This document shows positions 32,490 to 45,515 of a stretch of 64,000 nucleotides of DNA, in pieces; position 1 is the first letter of the stretch, and each line of letters opens with the position of its first letter. The stretch is taken from the NCBI GenBank assembly GCA_032718475.1, contig JAUCBJ010007163.1, positions 39,084 through 103,083 on the forward strand. The letters run 5' to 3'. Source of the stretch: Nemertoderma westbladi (Eukaryota; Xenacoelomorpha; Nemertodermatida; Nemertodermatidae). Below the pieces are notes generated by a model, which worked only from the letters and a program-made list of their open reading frames with translations, was not told the origin of the DNA and did not search any database. A program made the position numbers and the translations under genes.

Positions 32490-34233
32490 GAGTTGAAGTT
32501 CGACGAAGCTGGGCGTTCTACTCCGTGCTGTTCAGTTTGTACTGATCACACGTGCGAACTCGAAGTTCGCTGGGCGTTCTACTCCGTGCTGTTCAGTTTG
32601 TACTGATCACACGTGCGCACTCGAAGTTCGCTGGGCGTTCTACTCCGTGCTGTTCAGTTTGTACTGATCACACGTGCGAACTCGAAGTTCGCTGGGCGTT
32701 CTACTCCGTGCTGTTCAGTTTGTACTGATCACACGTGCGAACTCGAAGTTCGCTGGGCGTTCTACTTCGTGCTGTTCAGTTTGTACTGATCACACGTGCG
32801 AACTCGAAGTTCGCTGGGCGTTCTACTCCGTGCTGTTCAGTTTGTACTGATCACACGTGCGAACTCGAAGTTCGCTGGGCGTTCTACTCCGTGCTGTTCA
32901 GTTTGTACTGATCACACGTGCGAACTCGAAGTTCGCTGGGCGTTCTACTCCGTGCTGTTCAGTTTGTACTGATCACACGTGCGAACTCGAAGTTCGCTGG
33001 GTGTTCTACTCCGTGCTGTTCAGTTTGTACTGATCACACGTGCGAACTCGAAGTTCGCTGGGCGTTCTACTCCGTGCTGTTCAGTTTGTACTGATCACAC
33101 GTGCGAACTCGAAGTTCGCTGGGCGTTCTACTCCGTGCTGTTCAGTTTGTACTGATCACACGTGCGAACTCGAAGTTCGCTGGGCGTTCTACTCCGTGCT
33201 GTTCAGTTTGTACTGATCACACGTGCGAACTCGAAGTTCGCTGGGCGTTCTACTCCGTGCTGTTCAGTTTGTACTGATCACACGTGCGAACTCGAAGTTC
33301 GCTGGGCGTTCTACTCCATGCTGTTCAGTTTGTACTGATCACACGTGCGAACTCGAAGTTCGCTGGGCGTTCTACTCCGTGCTGTTCAGTTTGTACTGAT
33401 CACACGTGCGAACTCGAAGTTCGCTGGGCGTTCTACTCCATGCTGTTCAGTTTGTACTGATCACACGTGCGAACTCGAAGTTCGCTGGGCGTTCTACTTC
33501 GTGCTGTTCAGTTTGTACTGATCACACGTGCGAACTCGAAGTTCGCTGGGCGTTCTACTCCGTGCTGTTCAGTTTGTACTGATCACACGTGCGAACTCGA
33601 AGTTCGCTGGGCGTTCTACTCCGTGCTGTTCAGTTTGTACTGATCACACGTGCGAACTCGAAGTTCGCTGGGCGTTCTACTCCGTGCTGTTCAGTTTGTA
33701 CTGATCACACGTGCGAACTCGAAGTTCGCTGGGCGTTCTACTCCGTGCTGTTCAGTTTGTACTGATCACACGTGCGAACTCGAAGTTCGCTGGGCGTTCT
33801 ACTCCATGCTGTTCAGTTTGTACTGATCACACGTGCGAACTCGAAGTTCGCTGGGCGTTCTACTTCGTGCTGTTCAGTTTGTACTGATCACACGTGCGAA
33901 CTCGAAGTTCGCTGGGCGTTCTACTCCGTGCTGTTCAGTTTGTACTGATCACACGTGCGAACTCGAAGTTCGCTGGGTGTTCTACTCCGTGCTGTTCAGT
34001 TTGTACTGATCACACGTGCGAACTCGAAGTTCGCTGGGCGTTCTACTTCGTGCTGTTCAGTTTGTACTGATCACACGTGCGAACTCGAAGTTCGCTGGGC
34101 GTTCTACTCCGTGCTGTTCAGTTTGTACTGATCACACGTGCGAACTCGAAGTTCGCTGGGCGTTCTACTCCGTGCTGTTCAGTTTGTACTGATCACACGT
34201 GCGAACTCAAAGTTCGCTGGGCGTTCTACTCCA
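32490..34233. repeat. 61-bp satellite array, 28 periods
   Basis: The landmark CTCCGTGCTGTTCAG first appears at 32521 and its last partial form at 34229; the distance is exactly 28 x 61. Units are nearly identical; the main variants are CTCCGTG, CTTCGTG and CTCCATG. Each unit contains GCGAACTCGAAGTTCGC, a 7-base inverted repeat around CGA, plus the palindromes TGATCA and CACGTG. Sequence homogeneity implies recent amplification. The short open frame at its right end is an artefact. Confidence 0.97.
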
Positions 34234-34372
34234 TCGGCCATTTTCCACGCGGAGATTAGGAGACATCAAACGAATGCGGGTAAAACTAACTCGTAAATAA
34301 TCTGGAATATACAGTGACAGTGCAAAATGTAGTATTTAGGATATCCCTAAAGATAACGAACTTTGTAGCATT

Positions 34373-34804
34373 AGCAGGTTTATTGTAGCAGGTTTATTGT
34401 AGCAGGTTTATTGTAGCAGGTTTATTGTAGCAGGTTTATTGTAGCATGTTTATTGTAGCAGGTTTATTGTAGCAGGTTTATTGTAGCAGGTTTATTGTAG
34501 CAGGTTTATTGTAGCAGGTTTATTGTAGCAGGTTTATTGTAGCAGGTTTATTTTAGCAGGTTTATTGTAGCAGGTTTATTGTAGCAGGTTTATTGTAGCA
34601 GGTTTATTGTAGCAGGTTTATTGTAGCAGGTTTATTGTAGCAGGTTTATTGTAGCAGGTTTATTGTAGCAGGTTTATTGTAGCAGGTTTATTGTAGCAGG
34701 TTTATTGTAGCAGGTTTATTGTAGCAGGTTTATTTTAGCAGGTTTATTGTAGCAGGTTTATTGTAGCAGGTTTATTGTAGCAGGTTTATTGTAGCAGGTT
34801 TATT
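34373..34804. repeat. 14-bp satellite array, 31 copies
   Basis: AGCAGGTTTATTGT is repeated from 34373 to 34804 with only rare variants (CATG for CAGG near 34446, TTTTAG for TTGTAG near 34552 and 34733). It lies only about 140 bases from the 61-bp array but shares no sequence with it. Confidence 0.97.
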
Positions 34805-35343
34805 ACTTACAGAAATGTTAAGATACTCTTAAGTTATTTGAGGAACGGACCGAGCTGTTCAATGGCAAATATGATTTGGAATCCATTAAAAAACAATAGA
34901 ATGAGTACTTAGTGGAACTTAGTTAAAATCAAAATGCAAAATTACATTAAAAATAAATTCAGACATAATTAGTAAAATACTGTTGCTATGGGCTGCATCT
35001 AGTTAACAACTATATATTACTTTATATTATACTTTATATATATTATTTCTTTATTGGTTCATAGGTAGAAAACTAACAAATATTTTTCACTGAAAAAAAT
35101 TTAAAATGAAACGGAACGGAACTACGTAAATTACGATAATTTATCGCAATGGAACTTATTGAATGGCGTTGGATTGGTTGTCAGCAATTACCATGACAAC
35201 TGAGATTCTCCTTTATAGTTTAAAACCAGCAAACAGCGATTGGGGTCAGCAGTAGAGCCATAGAGAACGAGGTGACCTTTGATGCGGCATTCTCGTTTAC
35301 TAACTCTTTTTTACTTTTTCTAATGTTCTCTTCATCCACTTAC
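34805..35343. other. Non-coding stretch, possible intron
   Basis: AT-rich sequence without repeats or supported frames. It lies downstream (in the minus sense) of the candidate exon at 35344-35450. Confidence 0.35.
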
Positions 35344-35450
35344 CTTTCCGATAATACTTCTTGGGCTATTTCTATATCTCGGTCATCCAGTGCGTCACTA
35401 TAAATCACTGAAAGACCTAGAAGTAAAAGTAACCGTGCCATTACCTTCAT
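35344..35450 (-). CDS. Candidate signal-peptide exon, paralogue or decayed copy
   Basis: ATG at 35450 gives MKVMARLLLLLGLSVIYSDA, a strong signal peptide ending in the same SDAL as the exon at 29193-29354, then LDDRDIEIAQEVLSE. A perfect GTAAGT donor follows at 35343-35338 (phase 2). The upstream flank (AAAAC-TTTATTATTTAC, then GAGTTACTATAGAT versus TAGTTACTATCGAT) also resembles that of the 29-kb exon, so the two loci look duplicated. Nucleotide alignment suggests that the GTAAGT lies where the other copy is still coding, so this may instead be a decayed copy with an in-frame TAA. The Cys residues are missing. Confidence 0.4.
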
Positions 35451-35975
35451 ATTCGTAATATTAATTTCTTTCAATTTCTCTAATTAATATGATGAAAACA
35501 TTTATTATTTACTAAAATATGAAAATATCGAATGAAAGTTATTTTCTATAATTGTGAGTTACTATAGATATATTACCATGTTTATGGCTTGGAAGTCAAC
35601 ATTTTGAAATGCTTACTGTACCAAAGAGCGATTAATTAGAAAAAAAGTGTAAGATACATTTTGGGTGGACTATATTGAATTGTAATATTTTCAAAAATAA
35701 ATTCACTTTCAACGCCCCTTAGCGGCCAGAGCCAAAATTTACATTTTTGACTTAAAATGCTACTCCTTTTTTTATATACTTTATTTTCAGAAGTTGTAAC
35801 CTTTTTTTGGAATCAGAAAGGCCGATTACGTGAAAATATTCGAGCAGAATTTTTGTTTCGTACGTTTTAAGCAAAATTTTTCAAAATTATTTTCAAATTT
35901 TCAAAAAAATCACTGTTATATTTCATAATAAATGTTATAACAGATGAATAATTGCAAAACTAAAAATTGCTCGAA
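35451..35975. other. AT-rich spacer before the 30-bp array
   Basis: Upstream flank of the minus-strand candidate exon, then T/A-rich sequence. No further gene is seen. Confidence 0.4.
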
Positions 35976-38900
35976 TTTTATTATTGCGCTCCGCGCGCTA
36001 GTAGCTTTTATTATTGCGCTCCGCGCGCTAGTAGCTTTTATTATTGCGCACCGCGCGCTAGTAGCTTTTATTATTGCGCACCGCGCGCTAGTAGCTTTTA
36101 TTATTGCGCACCGCGCGCTAGTAGCTTTTATTATTGCGCTCCGCGCGCTAGTAGCTTTTATTATTGCGCTCCGCGCGCTAGTAGCTTTTATTATTGCGCA
36201 CCGCGCGCTAGTAGCTTTTATTATTGCGCTCCGCGCGCTAGTAGCTTTTATTATTGCGCTCCGCGCGCTAGTAGCTTTTATTATTGCGCACCGCGCGCTA
36301 GTAGCTTTTATTATTGCGCACCGCGCGCTAGTAGCTTTTATTATTGCGCACCGCGCGCTAGTAGCTTTTATTATTGCGCTCCGCGCGCTAGTAGCTTTTA
36401 TTATTGCGCTCCGCGCGCTAGTAGCTTTTATTATTGCGCACCGCGCGCTAGTAGCTTTTATTATTGCGCTCCGCGCGCTAGTAGCTTTTATTATTGCGCT
36501 CCGCGCGCTAGTAGCTTTTATTATTGCGCACCGCGCGCTAGTAGCTTTTATTATTGCGCACCGCGCGCTAGTAGCTTTTATTATTGCGCTCCGCGCGCTA
36601 GTAGCTTTTATTATTGCGCACCGCGCGCTAGTAGCTTTTATTATTGCGCTCCGCGCGCTAGTAGCTTTTATTATTGCGCTCCGCGCGCTAGTAGCTTTTA
36701 TTATTGCGCTCCGCGCGCTAGTAGCTTTTATTATTGCGCTCCGCGCGCTAGTAGCTTTTATTATTGCGCACCGCACACTAGTAGCTTTTATTATTGCGCT
36801 CCGCGCGCTAGTAGCTTTTATTATTGCGCACCGCACACTAGTAGCTTTTATTATTGCGCTCCGCACACTAGTAGCTTTTATTATTGCGCACCGCACACTA
36901 GTAGCTTTTATTATTGCGCACCGCACACTAGTAGCTTTTATTATTGCGCACCGCACACTAGTAGCTTTTATTATTGCGCTCCGCGCGCTAGTAGCTTTTA
37001 TTATTGCGCTCCGCGCGCTAGTAGCTTTTATTATTGCGCTCCGCGCGCTAGTAGCTTTTATTATTGCGCACCGCGCGCTAGTAGCTTTTATTATTGCGCT
37101 CCGCGCGCTAGTAGCTTTTATTATTGCGCACCGCACACTAGTAGCTTTTATTATTGCGCTCCGCGCGCTAGTAGCTTTTATTATTGCGCACCGCACACTA
37201 GTAGCTTTTATTATTGCGCTCCGCGCGCTAGTAGCTTTTATTATTGCGCTCCGCGCGCTAGTAGCTTTTATTATTGCGCACCGCACACTAGTAGCTTTTA
37301 TTATTGCGCACCGCACACTAGTAGCTTTTATTATTGCGCTCCGCGCGCTAGTAGCTTTTATTATTGCGCACCGCGCGCTAGTAGCTTTTATTATTGCGCT
37401 CCGCGCGCTAGTAGCTTTTATTATTGCGCTCCGCGCGCTAGTAGCTTTTATTATTGCGCACCGCGCGCTAGTAGCTTTTATTATTGCGCTCCGCGCGCTA
37501 GTAGCTTTTATTATTGCGCACCGCACACTAGTAGCTTTTATTATTGCGCTCCGCGCGCTAGTAGCTTTTATTATTGCGCTCCGCGCGCTAGTAGCTTTTA
37601 TTATTGCGCTCCGCGCGCTAGTAGCTTTTATTATTGCGCTCCGCGCGCTAGTAGCTTTTATTATTGCGCACCGCACACTAGTAGCTTTTATTATTGCGCA
37701 CCGCACACTAGTAGCTTTTATTATTGCGCACCGCACACTAGTAGCTTTTATTATTGCGCACCGCGCGCTAGTAGCTTTTATTATTGCGCTCCGCGCGCTA
37801 GTAGCTTTTATTATTGCGCACCGCACACTAGTAGCTTTTATTATTGCGCTCCGCGCGCTAGTAGCTTTTATTATTGCGCTCCGCGCGCTAGTAGCTTTTA
37901 TTATTGCGCACCGCACACTAGTAGCTTTTATTATTGCGCACCGCACACTAGTAGCTTTTATTATTGCGCACCGCACACTAGTAGCTTTTATTATTGCGCT
38001 CCGCACACTAGTAGCTTTTATTATTGCGCACCGCACACTAGTAGCTTTTATTATTGCGCACCGCACACTAGTAGCTTTTATTATTGCGCACCGCACACTA
38101 GTAGCTTTTATTATTGCGCTCCGCGCGCTAGTAGCTTTTATTATTGCGCTCCGCGCGCTAGTAGCTTTTATTATTGCGCTCCGCGCGCTAGTAGCTTTTA
38201 TTATTGCGCACCGCGCGCTAGTAGCTTTTATTATTGCGCTCCGCGCGCTAGTAGCTTTTATTATTGCGCACCGCACACTAGTAGCTTTTATTATTGCGCT
38301 CCGCGCGCTAGTAGCTTTTATTATTGCGCTCCGCGCGCTAGTAGCTTTTATTATTGCGCTCCGCGCGCTAGTAGCTTTTATTATTGCGCACCGCACACTA
38401 GTAGCTTTTATTATTGCGCTCCGCGCGCTAGTAGCTTTTATTATTGCGCACCGCACACTAGTAGCTTTTATTATTGCGCTCCGCGCGCTAGTAGCTTTTA
38501 TTATTGCGCACCGCACACTAGTAGCTTTTATTATTGCGCTCCGCGCGCTAGTAGCTTTTATTATTGCGCTCCGCGCGCTAGTAGCTTTTATTATTGCGCA
38601 CCGCACACTAGTAGCTTTTATTATTGCGCACCGCACACTAGTAGCTTTTATTATTGCGCTCCGCGCGCTAGTAGCTTTTATTATTGCGCTCCGCGCGCTA
38701 GTAGCTTTTATTATTGCGCACCGCGCGCTAGTAGCTTTTATTATTGCGCTCCGCGCGCTAGTAGCTTTTATTATTGCGCACCGCACACTAGTAGCTTTTA
38801 TTATTGCGCTCCGCGCGCTAGTAGCTTTTATTATTGCGCTCCGCGCGCTAGTAGCTTTTATTATTGCGCACCGCACACTAGTAGCTTTTATTATTGCGCA

Positions 38901-41900
38901 CCGCACACTAGTAGCTTTTATTATTGCGCTCCGCGCGCTAGTAGCTTTTATTATTGCGCTCCGCGCGCTAGTAGCTTTTATTATTGCGCACCGCGCGCTA
39001 GTAGCTTTTATTATTGCGCTCCGCGCGCTAGTAGCTTTTATTATTGCGCACCGCACACTAGTAGCTTTTATTATTGCGCTCCGCGCGCTAGTAGCTTTTA
39101 TTATTGCGCACCGCGCGCTAGTAGCTTTTATTATTGCGCTCCGCGCGCTAGTAGCTTTTATTATTGCGCACCGCGCGCTAGTAGCTTTTATTATTGCGCT
39201 CCGCGCGCTAGTAGCTTTTATTATTGCGCTCCGCGCGCTAGTAGCTTTTATTATTGCGCTCCGCGCGCTAGTAGCTTTTATTATTGCGCACCGCACACTA
39301 GTAGCTTTTATTATTGCGCACCGCACACTAGTAGCTTTTATTATTGCGCTCCGCGCGCTAGTAGCTTTTATTATTGCGCTCCGCGCGCTAGTAGCTTTTA
39401 TTATTGCGCACCGCACACTAGTAGCTTTTATTATTGCGCACCGCACACTAGTAGCTTTTATTATTGCGCTCCGCGCGCTAGTAGCTTTTATTATTGCGCA
39501 CCGCACACTAGTAGCTTTTATTATTGCGCACCGCACACTAGTAGCTTTTATTATTGCGCTCCGCGCGCTAGTAGCTTTTATTATTGCGCTCCGCGCGCTA
39601 GTAGCTTTTATTATTGCGCACCGCGCGCTAGTAGCTTTTATTATTGCGCTCCGCGCGCTAGTAGCTTTTATTATTGCGCACCGCACACTAGTAGCTTTTA
39701 TTATTGCGCTCCGCGCGCTAGTAGCTTTTATTATTGCGCTCCGCGCGCTAGTAGCTTTTATTATTGCGCACCGCGCGCTAGTAGCTTTTATTATTGCGCA
39801 CCGCGCGCTAGTAGCTTTTATTATTGCGCACCGCACACTAGTAGCTTTTATTATTGCGCACCGCACACTAGTAGCTTTTATTATTGCGCTCCGCGCGCTA
39901 GTAGCTTTTATTATTGCGCACCGCGCGCTAGTAGCTTTTATTATTGCGCTCCGCACACTAGTAGCTTTTATTATTGCGCACCGCACACTAGTAGCTTTTA
40001 TTATTGCGCACCGCGCGCTAGTAGCTTTTATTATTGCGCACCGCGCACTAGTAGCTTTTATTATTGCGCTCCGCGCGCTAGTAGCTTTTATTATTGCGCA
40101 CCGCACACTAGTAGCTTTTATTATTGCGCACCGCGCGCTAGTAGCTTTTATTATTGCGCACCGCGCACTAGTAGCTTTTATTATTGCGCTCCGCGCGCTA
40201 GTAGCATTTATTATTGCGCTCCGCGCGCTAGTAGCTTTTATTATTGCGCACCGCACACTAGTAGCTTTTATTATTGCGCACCGCGCGCTAGTAGCTTTTA
40301 TTATTGCGCTCCGCGCGCTAGTAGCTTTTATTATTGCGCACCGCACACTAGTAGCTTTTATTATTGCGCTCCGCGCGCTAGTAGCTTTTATTATTGCGCA
40401 CCGCACACTAGTAGCTTTTATTATTGCGCACCGCGCGCTAGTAGCTTTTATTATTGCGCACCGCACACTAGTAGCTTTTATTATTGCGCACCGCACACTA
40501 GTAGCTTTTATTATTGCGCTCCGCGCGCTAGTAGCTTTTATTATTGCGCTCCGCGCGCTAGTAGCTTTTATTATTGCGCACCGCACACTAGTAGCTTTTA
40601 TTATTGCGCACCGCACACTAGTAGCTTTTATTATTGCGCTCCGCACACTAGTAGCTTTTATTATTGCGCACCGCACGCTAGTAGCTTTTATTATTGCGCT
40701 CCGCGCGCTAGTAGCTTTTATTATTGCGCTCCGCGCGCTAGTAGCTTTTATTATTGCGCACCGCACACTAGTAGCTTTTATTATTGCGCACCGCACACTA
40801 GTAGCTTTTATTATTGCGCACCGCACACTAGTAGCTTTTATTATTGCGCTCCGCGCGCTAGTAGCTTTTATTATTGCGCTCCGCGCGCTAGTAGCTTTTA
40901 TTATTGCGCACCGCACACTAGTAGCTTTTATTATTGCGCACCGCACACTAGTAGCTTTTATTATTGCGCACCGCGCGCTAGTAGCTTTTATTATTGCGCA
41001 CCGCACACTAGTAGCTTTTATTATTGCGCACCGCACACTAGTAGCTTTTATTATTGCGCTCCGCGCGCTAGTAGCTTTTATTATTGCGCTCCGCGCGCTA
41101 GTAGCTTTTATTATTGCGCACCGCACACTAGTAGCTTTTATTATTGCGCACCGCACACTAGTAGCTTTTATTATTGCGCTCCGCACACTAGTAGCTTTTA
41201 TTATTGCGCTCCGCGCGCTAGTAGCTTTTATTATTGCGCTCCGCGCGCTAGTAGCTTTTATTATTGCGCTCCGCACACTAGTAGCTTTTATTATTGCGCT
41301 CCGCGCGCTAGTAGCTTTTATTATTGCGCTCCGCGCGCTAGTAGCTTTTATTATTGCGCACCGCACACTAGTAGCTTTTATTATTGCGCACCGCACACTA
41401 GTAGCTTTTATTATTGCGCTCCGCACACTAGTAGCTTTTATTATTGCGCACCGCACGCTAGTAGCTTTTATTATTGCGCTCCGCGCGCTAGTAGCTTTTA
41501 TTATTGCGCTCCGCACACTAGTAGCTTTTATTATTGCGCTCCGCGCGCTAGTAGCTTTTATTATTGCGCTCCGCGCGCTAGTAGCTTTTATTATTGCGCA
41601 CCGCACACTAGTAGCTTTTATTATTGCGCACCGCGCGCTTGTAGCTTTTATTATTGCGCTCCGCGCGCTAGTAGCTTTTATTATTGCGCTCCGCGCGCTA
41701 GTAGCTTTTATTATTGCGCACCGCGCGCTAGTAGCTTTTATTATTGCGCTCCGCGCGCTAGTAGCTTTTATTATTGCGCACCGCACACTAGTAGCTTTTA
41801 TTATTGCGCACCGCGCGCTAGTAGCTTTTATTATTGCGCACCGCACACTAGTAGCTTTTATTATTGCGCTCCGCGCGCTAGTAGCTTTTATTATTGCGCT

Positions 41901-42620
41901 CCGCGCGCTAGTAGCTTTTATTATTGCGCTCCGCGCGCTAGTAGCTTTTATTATTGCGCACCGCACACTAGTAGCTTTTATTATTGCGCACCGCGCGCTT
42001 GTAGCTTTTATTATTGCGCTCCGCGCGCTAGTAGCTTTTATTATTGCGCTCCGCGCGCTAGTAGCTTTTATTATTGCGCTCCGCGCGCTAGTAGCTTTTA
42101 TTATTGCGCACCGCACACTAGTAGCTTTTATTATTGCGCACCGCGCGCTTGTAGCTTTTATTATTGCGCTCCGCGCGCTAGTAGCTTTTATTATTGCGCT
42201 CCGCGCGCTAGTAGCTTTTATTATTGCGCACCGCGCGCTAGTAGCTTTTATTATTGCGCACCGCACACTAGTAGCTTTTATTATTGCGCTCCGCGCGCTA
42301 GTAGCTTTTATTATTGCGCTCCGCGCGCTAGTAGCTTTTATTATTGCGCTCCGCGCGCTAGTAGCTTTTATTATTGCGCACCGCACACTAGTAGCTTTTA
42401 TTATTGCGCACCGCGCGCTTGTAGCTTTTATTATTGCGCTCCGCGCGCTAGTAGCTTTTATTATTGCGCTCCGCGCGCTAGTAGCTTTTATTATTGCGCA
42501 CCGCACACTAGTAGCTTTTATTATTGCGCTCCGCACACTAGTAGCTTTTATTATTGCGCACCGCACGCTAGTAGCTTTTATTATTGCGCTCCGCGCGCTA
42601 GTAGCTTTTATTATTGCGCT
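35976..42620. repeat. 30-bp satellite, left block, about 221 units
   Basis: The unit is GTAGCTTTTATTATTGCGCT plus CCGCGCGCTA, so an A/T-rich half alternates with a GC-rich half. Two polymorphic sites define four main types: CTCC or CACC, and GCGCG or ACAC. The first about 26 units carry only GCGCG types; ACAC types start near 36775. Rare forms (GCGCAC near 40048, CGCTTG near 41640, 41999, 42149 and 42419) mark local amplification of multi-unit blocks. Because 30 is divisible by three, three of the six frames stay open for over 6.6 kb; these are not genes. Confidence 0.98.
42612..42620 (+). other. Target-site duplication, left, of LINE in satellite
   Basis: TATTGCGCT at the end of the left satellite block is repeated at 46256-46264, where the satellite resumes. 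The match is expected from the repeat unit, so the exact duplication length is uncertain. Confidence 0.7.
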
Positions 42621-42638
42621 ATTACAGTCAGCAAACAA

Positions 42639-45515
42639 ATGTCAAATCCACTCAGAAAAAGAGGAGTTGGTGGAACAGCACTTTTCTACCGCAAAAACAT
42701 TTTCAATGTCATAAATAAGTTTGAATCTGGTGGTGATATAACTGGTATTGTGACGAATGTCAAATCTCTCAATGTCAATCCCATTGCCCTAATTGCAGGA
42801 TATGCTCCAGACAGTGGTAAGGATGACCAAACATTTAGCTCTTTCCTGGGGAGATTGGAGGCAACTTTGACGCATTTCAGTCATGCAACACCATTCATCA
42901 TGATTGATGCTAATGCCGATATTGGCTCCAGTCAAGGACCACGGTGTAACCAACAACAACCAACAAAGCGTGGTAAAATGCTATTAAATTTTCTCACTGA
43001 TAACAAACTTACAGCTGTTGATACCCTAGAATTATGCAATGGCCCGTGTCATACATTCCAGGGCCATGGAAATTCTTATATTGACCATGTACTCACAAAC
43101 CTCAATGGACTTCGACTCTGCACAGAAGGTCAGGTGTATGACCATGACGAACTCAGGAATGGATCAGACCACAGCCCAGTATCAATTAAACTATATCCTA
43201 TTTTAGCTCCAGCAACCGAACCTAAAGAGGAAGCCATAAGCAACACCACAGTGAGAATGAAATGCACCAAGAAACAACTGTTACTTAATTGGAACAAAAC
43301 ATCGGCTGAAAATATATCCAAATATAAAATAGAGGTGAACACCAATCTCAAAGCACTCCAGGAAGAGTATGGCAATAACCCTATTACCTGGACAGAAAAA
43401 ATAATGAATGTGTATCTAGAGAAAGTGACACACACCATTCAGCAAGCAGCTTCAAAGTTTATCATGAAAATCACAATCAGAAAGAAAACCAAAAACCTTA
43501 GAATAATAAACAAGAAGCTCAACTCTCGGAGCAAAACAACAAAAGGTTTATATAAACAATGGTGCAGTAATGGAAAGTCACCTTATGACCCACTTGGGGA
43601 GGCCTTTAAAGAGTCCAAAAAGAATAGCCGTAGACTCAGAAACTGGTTGGCAAACAAGCTGACAGCGGATCAGGTATTGAGGGCAACAAGCAACAAGAAC
43701 ACATCACCAAAAGACTATTGGAAATTCTTCAGCACTAAAAAGAATAGTCCGAAAGCAGCAGATCCAACAACTGAGGAAAGGATAAAATCATATTTCTCAA
43801 AAAAATTTCGATGTGAAAATGATAACACAAATACTCAAGACCTTCTCACTCTCAACAAAGACCTAGATGATGAATGTGATGGCTCTTGTACCCCGGTGAT
43901 CTCAGAATTGTGGGTAAAATGCGCGATCTTTTCTCTGAATCGAGGGAAGGCACCAGATTTTGACACATTGACTGTCGAACACCTTTTAAATCTTGATCCA
44001 ATAGTAATTTCGGTATGCTTAAGGAATGTTATTCAAGCTGCCCTCCTGCTAGGAAAAGTTCCCACCTCTTTTGGTAGAACATTATTAAACACCATACACA
44101 AAGGCTCAAGAAAGGATCCTTACTGCCCAAAATCATTCAGGCCTGTGTCAACAATTAGTATCTTTGCCAAAATTATGGAAGCGATAATCTTGAAACACTA
44201 CCTAACCAACATTGCTCCAGCTGAACTCCAAACAGCTTACCGTAAGGGCTTGGGAACAGATATTGTGGTAGCAGCATTGCTTGAGTTAATCCACAACAAT
44301 GAAAAGCAAAACCAAGGAACATATGTGTGTCAGATGGACATACAGAGTGCCTTCGATGAGGTGAATCATTGCAAACTTTTCAACAAACTGAGACATAAAA
44401 TCAACCCATATGTTTGTAGAATGTTGGTGCATTACTACTCAAATAGCTATATGTTCATCAAGTTTGGTCAATGTATTGACACTGATGGGTTCAAGGTAAC
44501 AATTGGAATACTTCAAGGTTCAATCCTCTCACCACACCTCTTCAACTTCTTCCTAAGAGAAGTCTTCACAGACATGGAGAATATCAAACTTGGGTGCTTC
44601 ATCAATAATCAATGGCTTGGCTGCCTTTCGTATGCAGATGACATACTCCTAATATCTACATTATCCAGTGAAATTGAAATGATGAGTGCACGCCTAAATG
44701 AGTCACTCAGAAAAATTGGACTTGGCATAGCCACTGATAAAACAAAATGGACGTACTGCAAGCCCCCTAGAAGTAACAAGTATATACCATGCTTCCTTAA
44801 CCTGATGGGTGATCTTGTTCCCTTTAGTAGGAGCATAACATTTCTCGGCTATAAGGTATTTCATGAGCCCATTACAGCTTACCATGATGTTATCTGCAAA
44901 ATCACGTTGCTATCGGAGATTTTCCACAGAAATGGTTGGACATCGCGTAAGCATGAGGTAAAGGACGTTAGAAAAATTTGGAACTCATGCGCATTACCTT
45001 CTCTACTCTATAATCTTACCTTCCAAATTGGCACACTTACTGATACTCAAGTGAAATCACTCGATGCTTACTACCGAAAACATCTGAGGGGACTACTATG
45101 CGTCGGCAACTACTTGAGTAACAGCACTGTAATAGGGCTCTTTAACACAGGAAATCTGTCAAACGAAGCTTTCAAGAGTATGCTCAGACTTATCCAGCGA
45201 GTGAAGTACTGCCCTAGCCTCACCCTCCAATACTGCCTCCGTATTAACCTTGATAAATCTTGTAATACTTCTAAAGACAATTACCTAGGACTAGGTGGAA
45301 CTTATAACAGAGCAAATCAGGAGTACGCAATTCCATCTACCAACTCACTTTTAAATTCAGTGTACAACAAGAAGTCTCTAATGAAATACGTCTGTGAAGG
45401 CACAACAAGTTACATTGAAGATCGACATATTGATTTCATCACATCTGTATTTACCCTCAGAAGAGAACATTTCTCCATTAAAAATCAACGAATCAGGGAA
45501 TACTTTAATGTATAA
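42639..45515 (+). pseudogene. LINE ORF: partial endonuclease plus RT
   Basis: The first ATG inside the LINE is at 42639 (MSNPLRKRGVGGTALFYRK). The endonuclease starts in the middle: GYAPDS, FIMIDANADIG near 42900 and GSDHSPVSI near 43160 remain, but the early Asn and Glu catalytic blocks are lost. The RT has FRPVSTIS near 44135, MDIQSAFDEVNHCKL near 44335, GILQGSILSPHLFNFF near 44510 and YADD near 44632. The ORF is otherwise uninterrupted to the stop at 45513-45515. Upstream, the satellite happens to be open in the same frame, so the nominal ORF extends back to 35967; that extension is not a protein gene. Confidence 0.9.

Noticed and set aside
35916-42714. Three very long open frames across the 30-bp satellite (over 2200 codons each, both strands)
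   Set aside because: They exist because the period is divisible by three and the unit has no stop in three frames. Composition is a pure decapeptide repeat on both strands with no start context or domain.
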